From a virus, in the IMG/VR virus record IMGVR_UViG_3300009481_003737, positions 1 to 27,916 of that record: a DNA stretch of 27,916 bases; one strand, given 5' to 3'. Under the pieces are notes generated by a model. That model saw nothing but the letters and a program-made list of their open reading frames with translations. It was not told where the DNA came from and ran no database searches. Of this stretch, positions 11,440 to 21,800 are shown piece after piece. The position numbers were made by a program, and so were the translations under genes. Each line of letters begins with the position of its first letter. Position 1 is the stretch's first letter.

Positions 11440-13635
11440 ATGCCCGTTGTAGGCAGAGCTCCCCCGCGGACGCTGCCCAGGCCGACGACGAAGGTCTGGA
11501 GGCAGGGCGACCGTCCACAGCTCGACCCTGTCACGCGCTCGGGGCTGTCGTGGGTCAAGGAGATCCAGGACGTTTCCGGCGGTTGGCTCTACGAGCTCAG
11601 GCGCCAGTGGGCGATCAACAAGGCCGTGCGCATCGGGCAGCAGTACGCTCGTTTCGACGGCGGCCAGGCCCGCACAGGAGCTGCCAGGAAGAACAGCAAG
11701 AACCGGGTGCGGTTGTCGGTCAACGTCATCCACCCGGTGGTTCAGACGTTCATCGCCCTGCTGCTCAAGACCAAGCCGGCGCTTTACGTCATGCCTGCCA
11801 CGGGCGACATCGACGACCGCGACCGGGCCAAGGTGGCCGAGAAGATCCTCGATCACGAGTGGCGTGCAAACGGCATGGACAGTCAGCTGGTGGCGCTGGC
11901 TGGTTGGCTATTCGAGACGGGGGCAGCCTTCACCGAGACCTGGTGGGATCCAACGTCTGGAGGAATCCAGGAGGCCAAAGACGAGCAGGGAAACCCGCTC
12001 TACGACCCTGACTCCGGCAAGCTGCTCGTCGACAAGAACGGCAAGCCTCTTCGCTACGCTCTCGGGCGCACGCGCATAGCCACGGTCCCACCGTTCCAGA
12101 TCACCGCTGACCTGAACGCGATGACATGGGATGAGATCAACTGGGTCAACCGCGGGCGCATGATGCCCCTGTCTGAGATCCGCAGGCGCTGGTGGTGGGG
12201 CCAGTTCGTGAACCCGGAGCCGTTCGACGTCAACAACAGCGTCGAGTCCCAGTTCAACCGCCTCACGGCTGCCAACAGCTCGGGCGACTTCGGCACGCTT
12301 CAGGGTCGAAGCGAGTGGGCGCGAGTGAACACCTGCTACGTCCGGCCTGGCCAGCGCGTCGGTGATCGGATCTACGAGGACGGCGCTCTCATCATCGAGT
12401 GCCAGGGCATGGGGCACATCGAGCGCATCCCGTTCGAGGATGCCCCGGGCTACGACCCGCAGGTCGACTGGAACCCGTTCACCATGTTCCGGTGCTACGA
12501 GGTTGGTCGCTTCTGGCCGATGGGTGTCATCGACAACGTCTGGCCGATCAACAAGGAGATCAACCGGCTCGAGTCGGGGATCATGGAGTGGGTCGGCACA
12601 TCGGTCTACCCGAAGTGGCTGCTCCCGAGCGGCTGCGGCGTGACGGACAAACAGCTCACTCGAGAGGCTGGCGAGAAGGTCCGTTACAATCAGACGGCTG
12701 GCCCGCCGAAGATGGTCGATATGCCGCCGCTCCCAGCGACGGTCATGCAGATGCTGCAGCACATGCACGAGAACGTCGACACCGTGAGCTCGCAGCACGG
12801 ACCGTCTCGTGGTCAGGCCCCCAGCAACATCAAGTCAGGCATCGGCCTGTCCTTGCTCCAGGAGCAGGACGCCACCGACATGGGGCCGATCACCACACTC
12901 TTTGAGGGTTCCTTGGCCCAGCTCGGCAGGCAGATCCTTCTCCGAGACAGCCAGTTCTGGAAGGAAGACAGGCTCGTCCGCGTGATGGGCAAGAACCGCC
13001 AGATCGAGGTGTTCCGTTTCTCTAGTGCGGATCTTGGTGGAAATGTCGACGTTCACGTCGAGGCAGGCAGCGGGCTCCCCAAGAGCAAGGCGGCGCAACA
13101 GAGCTACGCGAAGGTGCTTGTCGAGCTGGGCCTTTACTCGCCGATGATCCCCGACCAGCGGCGCAAGTTGCTGCAGATCATGGAAACGGGCGACGTCGGA
13201 GAAGTGTTCGACACGTCGAAGGACCGTCGCCGTGCGCAGTTCGAGAACGACCTGATGGTGAAGGGGCTCGTCATGCCCCAGCCGGCCTGGTACGAGGACG
13301 GCGATGCCCACCTTCAGGAGCACATCGACTTCATGAAGGGCGATATCTACGAGAAGGCCAAGGCGGAAAACCCGCAGGTCGAGGCCTTCTTCCAGATGCA
13401 CCTGATGATGACCTTCCAGAACATGAGCCAGCTCGGCGGGCAATCAGCAATGCCAGGCCTCGGCGGCTCGATGGCCGGTCCAGGAGACGCCATGGGCACC
13501 CCAACAGGGCCTCCGCAGGCGGCAGGATTCGACAATGGACCGTCGGACGGGAGCCTCCCAGGCATGAAGATGACCCAGTCCCAGGACGACAATCGGGCCC
13601 AGACCGCTGGTAGCGGCCCGCTCGCCGGTGCGTGA
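11440..13635 (+). CDS. Portal protein (731 aa)
   Basis: This forms the dodecameric ring at the unique capsid vertex through which DNA enters and leaves. The length (731) is close to the P22 portal (725). Supporting features include an N-terminal helix and strand region ending in LSVNVIHPVVQTFIALLL (91-108), the KILDHEWRANGMDSQ helix, Trp/Tyr-rich wing sequences, a PINKEINRLESGIMEW helix (368-383) and long C-terminal helices. The last ~60 residues are Gly/Met/Gln-rich and disordered. The position between terL and scaffold/coat supports the call. A start at ATG 11440 has a good G-rich ribosome site. A siphovirus-type portal would be shorter, so the size argues for a podovirus. Confidence 0.85.
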   Translation: MPVVGRAPPRTLPRPTTKVWRQGDRPQLDPVTRSGLSWVKEIQDVSGGWLYELRRQWAINKAVRIGQQYARFDGGQARTGAARKNSKNRVRLSVNVIHPVVQTFIALLLKTKPALYVMPATGDIDDRDRAKVAEKILDHEWRANGMDSQLVALAGWLFETGAAFTETWWDPTSGGIQEAKDEQGNPLYDPDSGKLLVDKNGKPLRYALGRTRIATVPPFQITADLNAMTWDEINWVNRGRMMPLSEIRRRWWWGQFVNPEPFDVNNSVESQFNRLTAANSSGDFGTLQGRSEWARVNTCYVRPGQRVGDRIYEDGALIIECQGMGHIERIPFEDAPGYDPQVDWNPFTMFRCYEVGRFWPMGVIDNVWPINKEINRLESGIMEWVGTSVYPKWLLPSGCGVTDKQLTREAGEKVRYNQTAGPPKMVDMPPLPATVMQMLQHMHENVDTVSSQHGPSRGQAPSNIKSGIGLSLLQEQDATDMGPITTLFEGSLAQLGRQILLRDSQFWKEDRLVRVMGKNRQIEVFRFSSADLGGNVDVHVEAGSGLPKSKAAQQSYAKVLVELGLYSPMIPDQRRKLLQIMETGDVGEVFDTSKDRRRAQFENDLMVKGLVMPQPAWYEDGDAHLQEHIDFMKGDIYEKAKAENPQVEAFFQMHLMMTFQNMSQLGGQSAMPGLGGSMAGPGDAMGTPTGPPQAAGFDNGPSDGSLPGMKMTQSQDDNRAQTAGSGPLAGA

Positions 13636-13681
13636 CAAGATGCGCGGCGATTCCATAGCCTAGAAGCCCCAGGAGCGAATC

Positions 13682-14824
13682 ATGCCCATGCCGATGCAAA
13701 AACACGTCACTGAGGGCGCCCCAGTCCGCCAGCCCCTTCAGCAGTCGATGGCTCCCGATCCCAATGCCCTGGAGGCCCAGGGTGGGCGCGTCCAGCCGAC
13801 GCATGAGCCCCCCGCCAACCCGAACACCCTCGGCGGGGCCAGCAGCCCAGCAGCCCAGGCCGCTATCCGTGACCTGGAGAATCCGAGGGGGATCTCCGAG
13901 CGGCGCATCGCCGAGGCCCGCGCACGCGCCCTGGCAGCCCCTCCGAGCCAGCCGCAGGAGCTCCAGCAGCCCGCTGCCCCCCAGGCGCCCGCTCCGCAAC
14001 CGACCTTTCAGCAGCACCAACCAGTACCCGCGCAACCGCAGATGGCTGCACAAGCCCCTCTGCCGAGCGTAGGCCCCGCCGTGGTCCAAGACCCGGCTGT
14101 CTCCCAGGCGCAGTTCATGGCCGGCCTGCAGACCGTGCACGAGACCCATCAACGCAGCATGGACGCGATGATGCATCGGCACGGCCAGGCTATGGCCGAC
14201 GTCTTGGCGAGGCAGCCCGTCGTTCCGCAGGAGCCACCCCAGCCCATCGAAATGCCCGATCCGCAGGTGGATCCGGGTGGGTACACCGACATGAAGTTGC
14301 AAGGGATCGAGCAGACGCTCGGCCAGCTGCAACGCTCCGTCGGTGCCCAGACCATGCAGAACAAGATGGAGCTGGCCAAGGCGAAGGTCCGAGCTCGACT
14401 CGAATCCTTCGAGGCCCCTGGAGATTTGCGCCCCTTCGCAGGACGGCCCGCGATCGCGGAAGCCTACGAGTACCGGGTCATGAACGACCTGGTCTCCGGC
14501 AACGGTCTGGGCAGTCTGAACGAAGACGCAATGATCGACGAGTCTGTGCAACGGTACGGCGGATCGGTCGCTCAGGAGGTTGGCAGCTACACCGTGCCAG
14601 CTCCCGCGGCCCCCGTCGCTTCTGATCCGGGGGCTCAGGCCGCCGCTCAGATCGCCGTCAACCAGAGCGTCAGTCACGCTCCTACGCCGATGGCCCCTGC
14701 TGTTTCGGAACAGCTCCAGCAGCCCGTTCCGTTCCAGTACAACCACGGCGATTTCGAGCAGCGCCAGTCGCGTGCTCGCCAAGACCTCGAGAGACTCGCA
14801 GCCGAGTTGGGATCCGATTACTAG
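13682..14824 (+). CDS. Scaffolding/capsid assembly protein (380 aa)
   Basis: It lies between portal and major capsid genes, the usual place for a scaffold. The ATG at 13682 has an AGGAGC site nearby. Residues 1-140 are low-complexity Pro/Gln/Ala (for example PQAPAPQPTFQQHQPVPAQP), residues about 145-260 contain helices (MAGLQTVHETHQRSMDAMMH; MELAKAKVRARLESFE), and the C-terminus is a charged helix (FEQRQSRARQDLERLAAEL) like the coat-binding helix of P22-type scaffolds. The function is inferred from position and composition. It would be released or degraded as the head matures. Confidence 0.75.
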   Translation: MPMPMQKHVTEGAPVRQPLQQSMAPDPNALEAQGGRVQPTHEPPANPNTLGGASSPAAQAAIRDLENPRGISERRIAEARARALAAPPSQPQELQQPAAPQAPAPQPTFQQHQPVPAQPQMAAQAPLPSVGPAVVQDPAVSQAQFMAGLQTVHETHQRSMDAMMHRHGQAMADVLARQPVVPQEPPQPIEMPDPQVDPGGYTDMKLQGIEQTLGQLQRSVGAQTMQNKMELAKAKVRARLESFEAPGDLRPFAGRPAIAEAYEYRVMNDLVSGNGLGSLNEDAMIDESVQRYGGSVAQEVGSYTVPAPAAPVASDPGAQAAAQIAVNQSVSHAPTPMAPAVSEQLQQPVPFQYNHGDFEQRQSRARQDLERLAAELGSDY

Positions 14825-14851
14825 CGGATTTTCCAACCGAGGTAGTGAACG

Positions 14852-16213
14852 ATGGCTGCGTCAACTCTTGACGTCTACGATGCTTTTCTCAAGGACTGGT
14901 ATCTGAGCGAGTGGGTTGACCAGCTCACGAGCATGACCACGACCTGGCGCTTGCTGCGCCGCAAGCTGACCAAGTGGGCCGGCAAGCAGATGGTCATCCC
15001 GATCCGCAAGGGCCGCAACTGGGGTGTCGGAGCGATCCCGACCTCTGCCAGCGGGTCGATGGCCACGCTCAACGTGGCTGGCCACCAGAGCGTCGATCGC
15101 GTGCTCGTCGACGGCAAGCTCGTCACCGGCGCGTTGCAGATCGCGCAGGACACGATCGACAAATCGAAGGTCGACCGCGGCGCGTTCTTCGAGGACCTGG
15201 ACTTCGAGATGCGTGGACTGGTGGACGACGTGGCCGACTACGTCGACAACGTCTCCCACCTGGCTGGCAACGGAGCCCTGGCCACGATCACCCAGGTCAC
15301 GAGTGGCACCCAGCTCACGGTCGACAACCACCAGCCCTTCTTCGACAACATGCGGATCGAGTGCTGGTCTTCGACGGGCGCTGGCACGACTGACTTCACG
15401 GCCAGTGGTGACGCTGCTGTTGAGGCCAACCTGCCTTCTGGTGGGCTCGTTCAGGTCATCTCTGCGGTCCAGCGCAACGTGGACGGCAGCGGCGTACTGA
15501 CGATGGTAGCCACGGCTGGAGCGGCGATCGGTTCCAATCTGGCTCGGGCCGGCTCTCGGAACACGGGAGCTGACACTGGCTACGAGCCCATGGGTCTTCC
15601 CGGCCTGATCTCGAACGCCAACCCGCCCCTCGATTCCACCTTCCAGGGCATCACGCGGACGGGCAACAACTGGTGGCAGTCTCTTGAGACCGATGCCACG
15701 AACTCGACGTTCAGCGAGGATCTTCTGCAGCAGCAGATCGACTACACCCACGACACGAGCCGTGGTGACATCGACTACCTGATGACGCAGCGGATCACGC
15801 GGCGGAAGATGTTCACGATCCTGAACCCGACGGCTGCTCTGTCTCGGTTCTCCGACACCAATGTCATCACCCCTGGCTTCCTGGGCGGCAAGGTCGAGGA
15901 CAAGCACCCCGAGGGCAGCGACTTCCTGTTCTTCGACGGTCGCATCCCGATCATCGTGGATCGCTTCTGCAAGCTCGAGATCGACAACATCACCGTCAAC
16001 GGCCCCTACCACTTCGGAACGATCTACGGCCTGGACATGGACACGCTCTACGTGGCGCTCATCACCGACTTCACCTGGTGGGCACCCGAAGGTCGCATCC
16101 TGCACCGCTCAGACAGCCGGGCCTTTGGTGTCCTGGCCGACCTGTACCTCTACGGTCAGATCGTCTGTGACGCTCCCAACAAGAACTTCCAGCTGAAGAT
16201 CGACCTGAACTGA
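14852..16213 (+). CDS. Major capsid protein (453 aa)
   Basis: The protein starts MAASTLDVYDAFLKDWYLSE. It has HK97-type layout: an N-terminal helix, a basic beta/E-loop-like stretch (QMVIPIRKGRNWGVGAIP), a long acidic spine helix (FEDLDFEMRGLVDDVADYVD, about 111-130) and a beta-rich central part. The C-terminal part begins around LMTQRITRRKMFTILNP and ends FGVLADLYLYGQIVCDAP. Length is close to the P22 coat (430). A GAGGT ribosome site precedes the ATG by nine bases, and a GC-rich hairpin follows the stop. The order scaffold, coat, adaptor supports the call. The coat fold itself cannot be proven by eye. Confidence 0.85.
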   Translation: MAASTLDVYDAFLKDWYLSEWVDQLTSMTTTWRLLRRKLTKWAGKQMVIPIRKGRNWGVGAIPTSASGSMATLNVAGHQSVDRVLVDGKLVTGALQIAQDTIDKSKVDRGAFFEDLDFEMRGLVDDVADYVDNVSHLAGNGALATITQVTSGTQLTVDNHQPFFDNMRIECWSSTGAGTTDFTASGDAAVEANLPSGGLVQVISAVQRNVDGSGVLTMVATAGAAIGSNLARAGSRNTGADTGYEPMGLPGLISNANPPLDSTFQGITRTGNNWWQSLETDATNSTFSEDLLQQQIDYTHDTSRGDIDYLMTQRITRRKMFTILNPTAALSRFSDTNVITPGFLGGKVEDKHPEGSDFLFFDGRIPIIVDRFCKLEIDNITVNGPYHFGTIYGLDMDTLYVALITDFTWWAPEGRILHRSDSRAFGVLADLYLYGQIVCDAPNKNFQLKIDLN

Positions 16214-16238
16214 TCCGAACTTCTCCCATCTGAGAGCC

Positions 16239-16272
16239 GCGGGGGTCGAGGGGGCGACCCTTCGATCCCCGC
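16239..16272 (+). terminator. GC-rich hairpin after the capsid gene
   Basis: GCGGGGGTCGA (16239-16249) pairs with TCGATCCCCGC (16262-16272), an 11-bp stem with one G-U pair, around a G/C-rich 12-base loop. It sits 25 bases after the capsid stop and seven bases before the next ATG. No run of T follows, so it is a weak or partial terminator, or it stabilises the 3' end of an abundant capsid message. The next gene has no clear Shine-Dalgarno and may have reduced expression. Confidence 0.5.
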
Positions 16273-16278
16273 TTCCAT

Positions 16279-16794
16279 ATGCGACTCAAGACACCAGCGA
16301 AGTACCACCAGCACCCAGGGCTGCAAGCTGACCTGACGGCCTACGACCCGAACCTGTGGCTGGTGTTCCTGCCCACGACGGGGAAAGACCCACACGGACG
16401 CTGGGCGGTCTTGTGGGAGGGGCCCGGCTATGTTCCGACCCACATGCGCCTTCGGGGTCTCGAGGGCTGCTGCGGGAAGATGACCCGCTTCCAGATCGCC
16501 AAGATGATCTGGGACGGCAAGGGCAACTACCTGGACCCGAGCGATCACCGTGGGCTCATCATGGACGCTGTGAAGCTGAACGACAGCAAGAACGTCGGCG
16601 GTGTAGCACAGCGCTGCACTGACATCGAAGAGCGCGAGCAGAAGGCGAAGGAAGACCTCCGCGCCGAGCACCGTGAGCGCAACCGAGACCTGGCCTACCA
16701 GGTGGCCGACACCGTGGGCACGAACAAGACCATCGGTGGCTACGGCAAGAACGCCATGAAGCACAGCTACGCTGACCGAGCCAAGGGTGACTGA
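16279..16794 (+). CDS. Hypothetical structural-region protein (171 aa)
   Basis: The ATG at 16279 has no visible ribosome site, because the hairpin occupies the leader. The N-terminal half is beta-rich with conserved-looking Trp/Phe (LTAYDPNLWLVFLPTTGKDP; GRWAVLWEGPGYVP), and includes paired Cys (GCCGKM). The C-terminal half is a charged helix (about 112-150) ending GYGKNAMKHSYADRAKGD. The pattern of an N-terminal beta domain and a C-terminal helix is common in phage head genes, but no function is recognised. It could be a minor head protein or assembly factor. Confidence 0.7.
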   Translation: MRLKTPAKYHQHPGLQADLTAYDPNLWLVFLPTTGKDPHGRWAVLWEGPGYVPTHMRLRGLEGCCGKMTRFQIAKMIWDGKGNYLDPSDHRGLIMDAVKLNDSKNVGGVAQRCTDIEEREQKAKEDLRAEHRERNRDLAYQVADTVGTNKTIGGYGKNAMKHSYADRAKGD

Positions 16795-16797
16795 TCC

Positions 16798-17637
16798 ATG
16801 GCCGCCTACGAAGAGCTGACGACGCTGGACGTTCTGAGGTGGCTGAGGCAGAAGTCGAGAACGACGTCTCCGACGGCGGGGCACAACGACCCCAGCTGGT
16901 CCGCTGGCAACGAGGGTTCTTGGTCAGACGCGATCCTCGTGGACTACATGAACGAGAGCATCCGTCACGTTGCGACGCTGCTGATGGAGACCGGGCATCA
17001 CGAGTATTTCCGCAAGGTCCGAGTCAACCTGACGCCTGCTGCTGGCTTGCTCGTGGTGCTTGAGGACGATCTGGTCAACTTCGACTTCGGTGTCTTCCGT
17101 CTCGGCTGGGTCCAGTGGTCGGGGCAGAGCGCACCAAACTACGTGGGCCCGATCCGCGAGAGGACTGACAGCCGCATGATCCAGGGGCAGCAGGTGAAGG
17201 CTCTGCAGCCAGACCTCGAGAGCCAAGGTGGGGCAAACTTCGCTCACCCAGAGGTTGAGTTCTCCGCTGCCTTCGAGGAGGACCCGATCTCCAAGAAGAT
17301 GGCCCTGACGCTGCGCTTCAGGAACTACCCCGTGGGAGATGCCCCGACCGTCGACTACAGCCACTACTCGTTTCCCAGCCAGTTGGATCGGACTCTGGCG
17401 AGCCCGGCGACAGAGCAGGTCGGTCTCCCGCCGATGGTCTGGAACGTCTTCAAGCTCTACACGCTGATGACGATGTTCGAGGATGAGGACAACGACCGCA
17501 TGACGCACTACGCGGCTCGCTATCAGGAGGCCGCTGGAATCCTTCGCAACGCGGCTGTCATGAACTACGACAAGCCAGCCGGCGCGATCGAGGCCAGTCT
17601 GATCCGCGCTGAGCGCATGTCTGGGAGGATGGGCTGA
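16798..17637 (+). CDS. Head-tail adaptor-like protein, copy 1 (279 aa)
   Basis: The protein starts MAAYEELTTLDVLRWLRQKS. It shows the helical adaptor layout of the P22 gp4/T7 gp11 type: a first helix (DVLRWLRQKS), a loop, a second helix (SDAILVDYMNESIRHVATLL, about 43-62), METGHHEYF (63-71), then a beta-rich middle. A C-terminal helical region is present (WNVFKLYTLMTMFEDEDNDR; ARYQEAAGILR). The gene follows the coat region and precedes the hub, as expected. The next gene has the same layout and shared residues, indicating a duplication. It is probably a 12-fold ring below the portal. The family is inferred by pattern. Confidence 0.7.
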   Translation: MAAYEELTTLDVLRWLRQKSRTTSPTAGHNDPSWSAGNEGSWSDAILVDYMNESIRHVATLLMETGHHEYFRKVRVNLTPAAGLLVVLEDDLVNFDFGVFRLGWVQWSGQSAPNYVGPIRERTDSRMIQGQQVKALQPDLESQGGANFAHPEVEFSAAFEEDPISKKMALTLRFRNYPVGDAPTVDYSHYSFPSQLDRTLASPATEQVGLPPMVWNVFKLYTLMTMFEDEDNDRMTHYAARYQEAAGILRNAAVMNYDKPAGAIEASLIRAERMSGRMG

Positions 17638-18479
17638 TGGCACTCCCCGTTCCGCAGGTGATCGGGAACACGCTCCGCTACCTCTACTCCCATTCGGTGG
17701 GCAGGAACAAGCAGTCGGGTGAGTTCAAGAGACAGCACTACCTGTCCTGGATCAGCGAGGGCATTCACGTTACAGCCCGCGAGCTGATGGAGCTGGGCCA
17801 CCACTTCACGATCACGACTTGGCCGTTCGATCTCGTGGCTGGCCAGAGCATCTACGCACTCCGCACCGGCGTTGCCGCACAGCAAGCCGGCGCCACGCTG
17901 AGCAAGGACACGCTGAAGGACTGGGAGAACTTTGGTCGGCCTGCCGCTCTCTACGTCCGTGACCAGGCCGACAACGAGTGGGTTCCCGTCCGCCTGGTGG
18001 ACGCCGTGACTGCCGTCGACGAGGGTCTGAGCGACACGTCGAGCTCGTGGATGCCGCAGGCCACCCTCGAGATGCAGTCCCAGACGGTCGACGGGGCGAC
18101 ATGGGAGGGCGAGCCGATTCTCCGCTTCCCAGACCCGCCAACGCACAGCGTGACGCTGGGGGCGAAACTTCTGTTTCACTTCCTGCCGAGCGAGCTGGAT
18201 CCAGAAACTCTGAACACCTTCGCTCCAGCGCTTCCATCGTTCGCCTTCCGCTTCATGAGGGTTGTCGCCGAGCAGCAGATGTACAAGGCCTTCGGCGACA
18301 TCGACGCGCTGAAGATTCTGATGCACCCGCAAATGGGCGAGTACCACATGGAGCGCCAGCGGTTGATCGAGAACGCGGACAAGCCCCTCTCCGATGATCC
18401 GGTCTACGTTGACGCTGGTGGCTACTGGAGCGACCGCGACTGGCTTGGTTGGGGCATGCTCTCTGGATGGGGTTCCTGA
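17637..18479 (+). CDS. Head-tail adaptor-like protein, copy 2 (280 aa)
   Basis: The start overlaps the previous stop by one base (TGATG). It matches copy 1 in several places: NTLRYLYSHS (11-20) against DVLRWLRQKS, WISEGIHVTARELMELGHHF (38-57) against YMNESIRHVATLLMETGHHE, and LPSFAFRFMRVVAEQQMYKAF near the C-terminus. Both have a beta-rich middle, and the length is the same. It is therefore a diverged tandem paralogue, perhaps one forming a second ring of the neck. The C-terminal 40 residues, with Trp/Gly-rich sequence (YWSDRDWLGWGMLSGWGS), differ from copy 1. It overlaps the next gene by one base. Confidence 0.7.
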   Translation: MALPVPQVIGNTLRYLYSHSVGRNKQSGEFKRQHYLSWISEGIHVTARELMELGHHFTITTWPFDLVAGQSIYALRTGVAAQQAGATLSKDTLKDWENFGRPAALYVRDQADNEWVPVRLVDAVTAVDEGLSDTSSSWMPQATLEMQSQTVDGATWEGEPILRFPDPPTHSVTLGAKLLFHFLPSELDPETLNTFAPALPSFAFRFMRVVAEQQMYKAFGDIDALKILMHPQMGEYHMERQRLIENADKPLSDDPVYVDAGGYWSDRDWLGWGMLSGWGS

Positions 18480-18868
18480 TGCCTTCCGCCTCAAGCGTTC
18501 TGACCTACACCACCGTTGCGATGAAGTGCCACCACCAGAAGGACTACGACCTTCTGACGATCCCAGGCACGAAGGACTACGAGCAGATGCGCCTGATCGG
18601 CAACTTCTTTGTCCGCAACCCGGACGCAGTCGCCAGGACTCTCGTCATCCAACAGGGCAACGGCTTCGGGGGCTTCGACACGATGCTCGAGCTCGACATC
18701 GCGGCCAGCTCTTCATCCGAATACACGATGTTCGCCAACCCTCCGACGGCTCTACTCGGGGGCGTGATGCGAGCCATCGTGTCCCCGGTTCCTCTGGCCG
18801 CTCACAACTTCGAGACGACCTTCATGATGATCCCTGGTGAGTTCCTGCTGACCTGGAGCGTTGCGTGA
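18479..18868 (+). CDS. Beta-rich tail/neck protein (129 aa)
   Basis: The start ATG at 18479 overlaps the preceding TGA. Repeated short strands alternate with loops: SVLTYTTVAMKC, QMRLIGNFFVRNP, ARTLVIQQGNGFGGFDTMLEL, then TALLGGVMRAIVSP and a final EFLLTWSV. The content is consistent with a small beta-sandwich or barrel structural protein. It lies between adaptors and hub, so a neck or spike connector is plausible. No clear family is recognised. It overlaps the hub gene by four bases (GTGA). Confidence 0.7.
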   Translation: MPSASSVLTYTTVAMKCHHQKDYDLLTIPGTKDYEQMRLIGNFFVRNPDAVARTLVIQQGNGFGGFDTMLELDIAASSSSEYTMFANPPTALLGGVMRAIVSPVPLAAHNFETTFMMIPGEFLLTWSVA

Positions 18869-21800
18869 GGAACCGTTCACCAATCACTCGCTTCGGCGGC
18901 ATGAACAGCGCCAACGATCCTGAGCAGATCGAGGATGGGCGTGCCCAGTCGGCTCGCAACGTCACGCTCGGGAAGCAGACGCTGCGTGGTCGTCGTGGCC
19001 ACAAGAAGGCGCACGAGGTTCCGGTGTGGGGCCGGTCGCTGTCCCTCGACGGGCTGAAGACTGGCATCGTCGGCAGCCGTCTGCCCGAAGGAACGCACGT
19101 CCACTGGGACGATGCTGACGGCGCTGACAAGACCCGCCTGACGTTCCAGATCAGGACTCAACCCGTCGACCTGGACAGCATCGGCGAGAGCGAGATCCCG
19201 TACAGCCTGGACTACAACGGCGATCACGAAATGCCCGACGAGACGCTGGTCTCGACGATCTACCAGCGCCACACGTTGCCGATGGGCTACGAGAGTCTCG
19301 ACCCGCTCCTGTGGAAGCCCAACGGATCCAACCGCTACGACACGACGGTCGGCAAGAAGTACCCGTGGTTGCCGGGCATCGACACGCTGACGATCGCAGA
19401 GGCCGACAACGTGCGCCCGAAGTTCGCGTGCATCTGGGGGACCGGGCCTCTACGCGAGTTCCCTCTGTGGCAGCGCGACCAGTCCCAGAAGAGAGCTGTT
19501 GACGGAGGCCTTCTCGCCACGTCTTCGACCTTCGGCAAGCCCGCGCCGGCCATGGACAGCGACAACGTCGACGTGGGCGACTTCGATGCTGGAGACCTCT
19601 ACCTCTTCTGGGTCTACTCGCCGATCACGGCCAGCTGGTATCTGATGTTCCTGTGGGAGTACAGCGACCCCGGGGAGACTGGCGTTCCGCACGTCCAGGG
19701 CATGAACCGCTACTACGCCTTCTCTGGGTGGGGCGCGAACACGGACAACATCGCGGCCATGCCCGTGGACCCGACCGTGCCTCACACGATCACCTGCACC
19801 TTCATGCGCCGTTACGAGGACACGGCCTCGAGCGACATGCAGATCTTGGTCGACGATCCGTTCGACGGGAATCCAGCCACTGCCACTGACACCTACGGCT
19901 ACGTCCTGCAGGAGCCTCTCCCTGGAGGCGGTCCTGCTGTTGGACCAGCGAACGCTGGCTCGGCCCCCACCTTCGGTGTGAAGGAGCTCTTCGGCGACGG
20001 TGGCGTTCGCAACGGATGGCGGGGCCGCACGATGTATCTCGGCGGTCTGCCCAAGATGTCGAACCAGCGCGGCGCTTGGGGCTACGGAGTGGGCCGCTCG
20101 TCGACGCCAGGTGGGATGACCGGGATCACCTGCCCTTACCCTGGCCGTCTGTCAGAGCTGCGGCTCTACTGCGGCGCCTTGGACACCGTGGGGGCGAACC
20201 GGGATTGGGCCACCACGTCGATGCTCATGCCCTTCGACAGCAGGACGATCAAGAGGCATGCGGCTGGCGCTGCCTGGGACTACGGCACTGATCCAACGGT
20301 CGTGAAATACACCGGGTGCATCAACATCTGGAGGCTGCTCGAGGAATCGGGCGACGTCTTCGACCCGCTCTACACGTTTGCCGGCTCAAGCGCTGACGAC
20401 AGCTTCTGGTCTGGTGGCAAGCCGGCTGGTCTGCTGCAGGACTTCCATCCGTTCGAGCCGATCAGCAATGGTGCCCTGGTCGCCCCGCCCACACTCCTGG
20501 GGTCCGATGGCGGAATGCGATTCAACGGTGGCTCGCCGGCCTTCTCGATGCAGGGAGCTCTGTTCCGGCATGCCCGTGGCGAATCTGTAGGGAGCGCCGG
20601 CGACGTCCCAGCAACGGGGACCATGCGCTCTCCCAACCAGTTCGGCTGGGGCCTGACCTACAAGGTCCACACGGCGCCTTGCCTCGAGCCCTCTTCGGCG
20701 GCGGGGCCCTCGGGCGACATCCCCTACCCGAAGCTGACAGAGCCCGGCCAGGGGGAGGTTCACACGCTCCTGCAGCTCATGGCCCCTGTGCGCCAGGGCA
20801 AGGATGACGACACCGTTCTGGACGGCGTTACGATCACGACTGACGACCTGGGCCAGACAGAGGGCCGCACGGTTGGCTTCGATCACCCGAGCACCGTGGC
20901 TGAGGGCACCGCCGCGACGGATCACCCGCCAGGCCGCAAGGCCCTGGAGTGCGGCAGGGTGGACCTGGTCTGTCACTACGTCGACATCGACGGCCTGGGG
21001 ACCATGAAGCGCCGCTACGTCATGCGGGCGGACTTCGGCTACGGCGCTACCAACGACGACTTCACTGACTTCGCTGACCCAGAGGAAGCAGCGCAGCAGC
21101 TTGGCAACGAGAGGATGTTCAGATCCTCGATCGACATCGCCGCTCCAGGAGCCAACGAGCAGCCAGACGTCGGGGACAACTACTTCCACACCAACTTCTC
21201 CTCCGACCGTGACGACCGCTACTGCTACGTCACGCTGGCGAACGCCGGTGGGGCTGCCTATGAGAACCCCGACGACATCGAAGGCCGGGTCTTCGCTGTG
21301 TACGCCGGCTACAGCTCTAACCCAGAGTCGTCACCAGCGTCGAAGGTTGTCGGAAACCAGGTGCTGAGGGTCTGGGATATCACCGTGCCGGCTGCGGCCT
21401 TCGAGGTGACTCCGACAGGAGCAAACGAGCACCGCAAGATTGCTGAGGTGGGGATGTCCTTCGGGATCACGAGCCTCTTCGGCACGGACAAGTACCTGCT
21501 CTCCTTGGGCGGCAAGATCGAGCCGGGTGATTCCCAGTGGTGGGTCGGCGAAGGTGCCGGAGTTGACGACAGGTTTCACTTTCCCGGGCAGAACGGAGAC
21601 ACGTATCCGAAGGGTTGCTGGGCGATCTCAAACACACCAGACCAGAAGGGAGATCGGCGTTCCATCGGCTGCAGTGCTGGAATGATCTTCAATGGAGCCA
21701 AGGGGCAGGTCGACTTCGCCAGTGTGTTCCACGACAACCTCAACGTCACCACGGCCCGCGAGTTCTTCTATGCGATCTCCAAGGAGACGACGCTGTGGGG

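Noticed and set aside
13331-14836. 501-aa minus-strand ORF opposite portal end and scaffold
   Set aside because: Composition is Arg/Leu/Gly-rich shadow; no start or motif, and both plus genes are supported by context.
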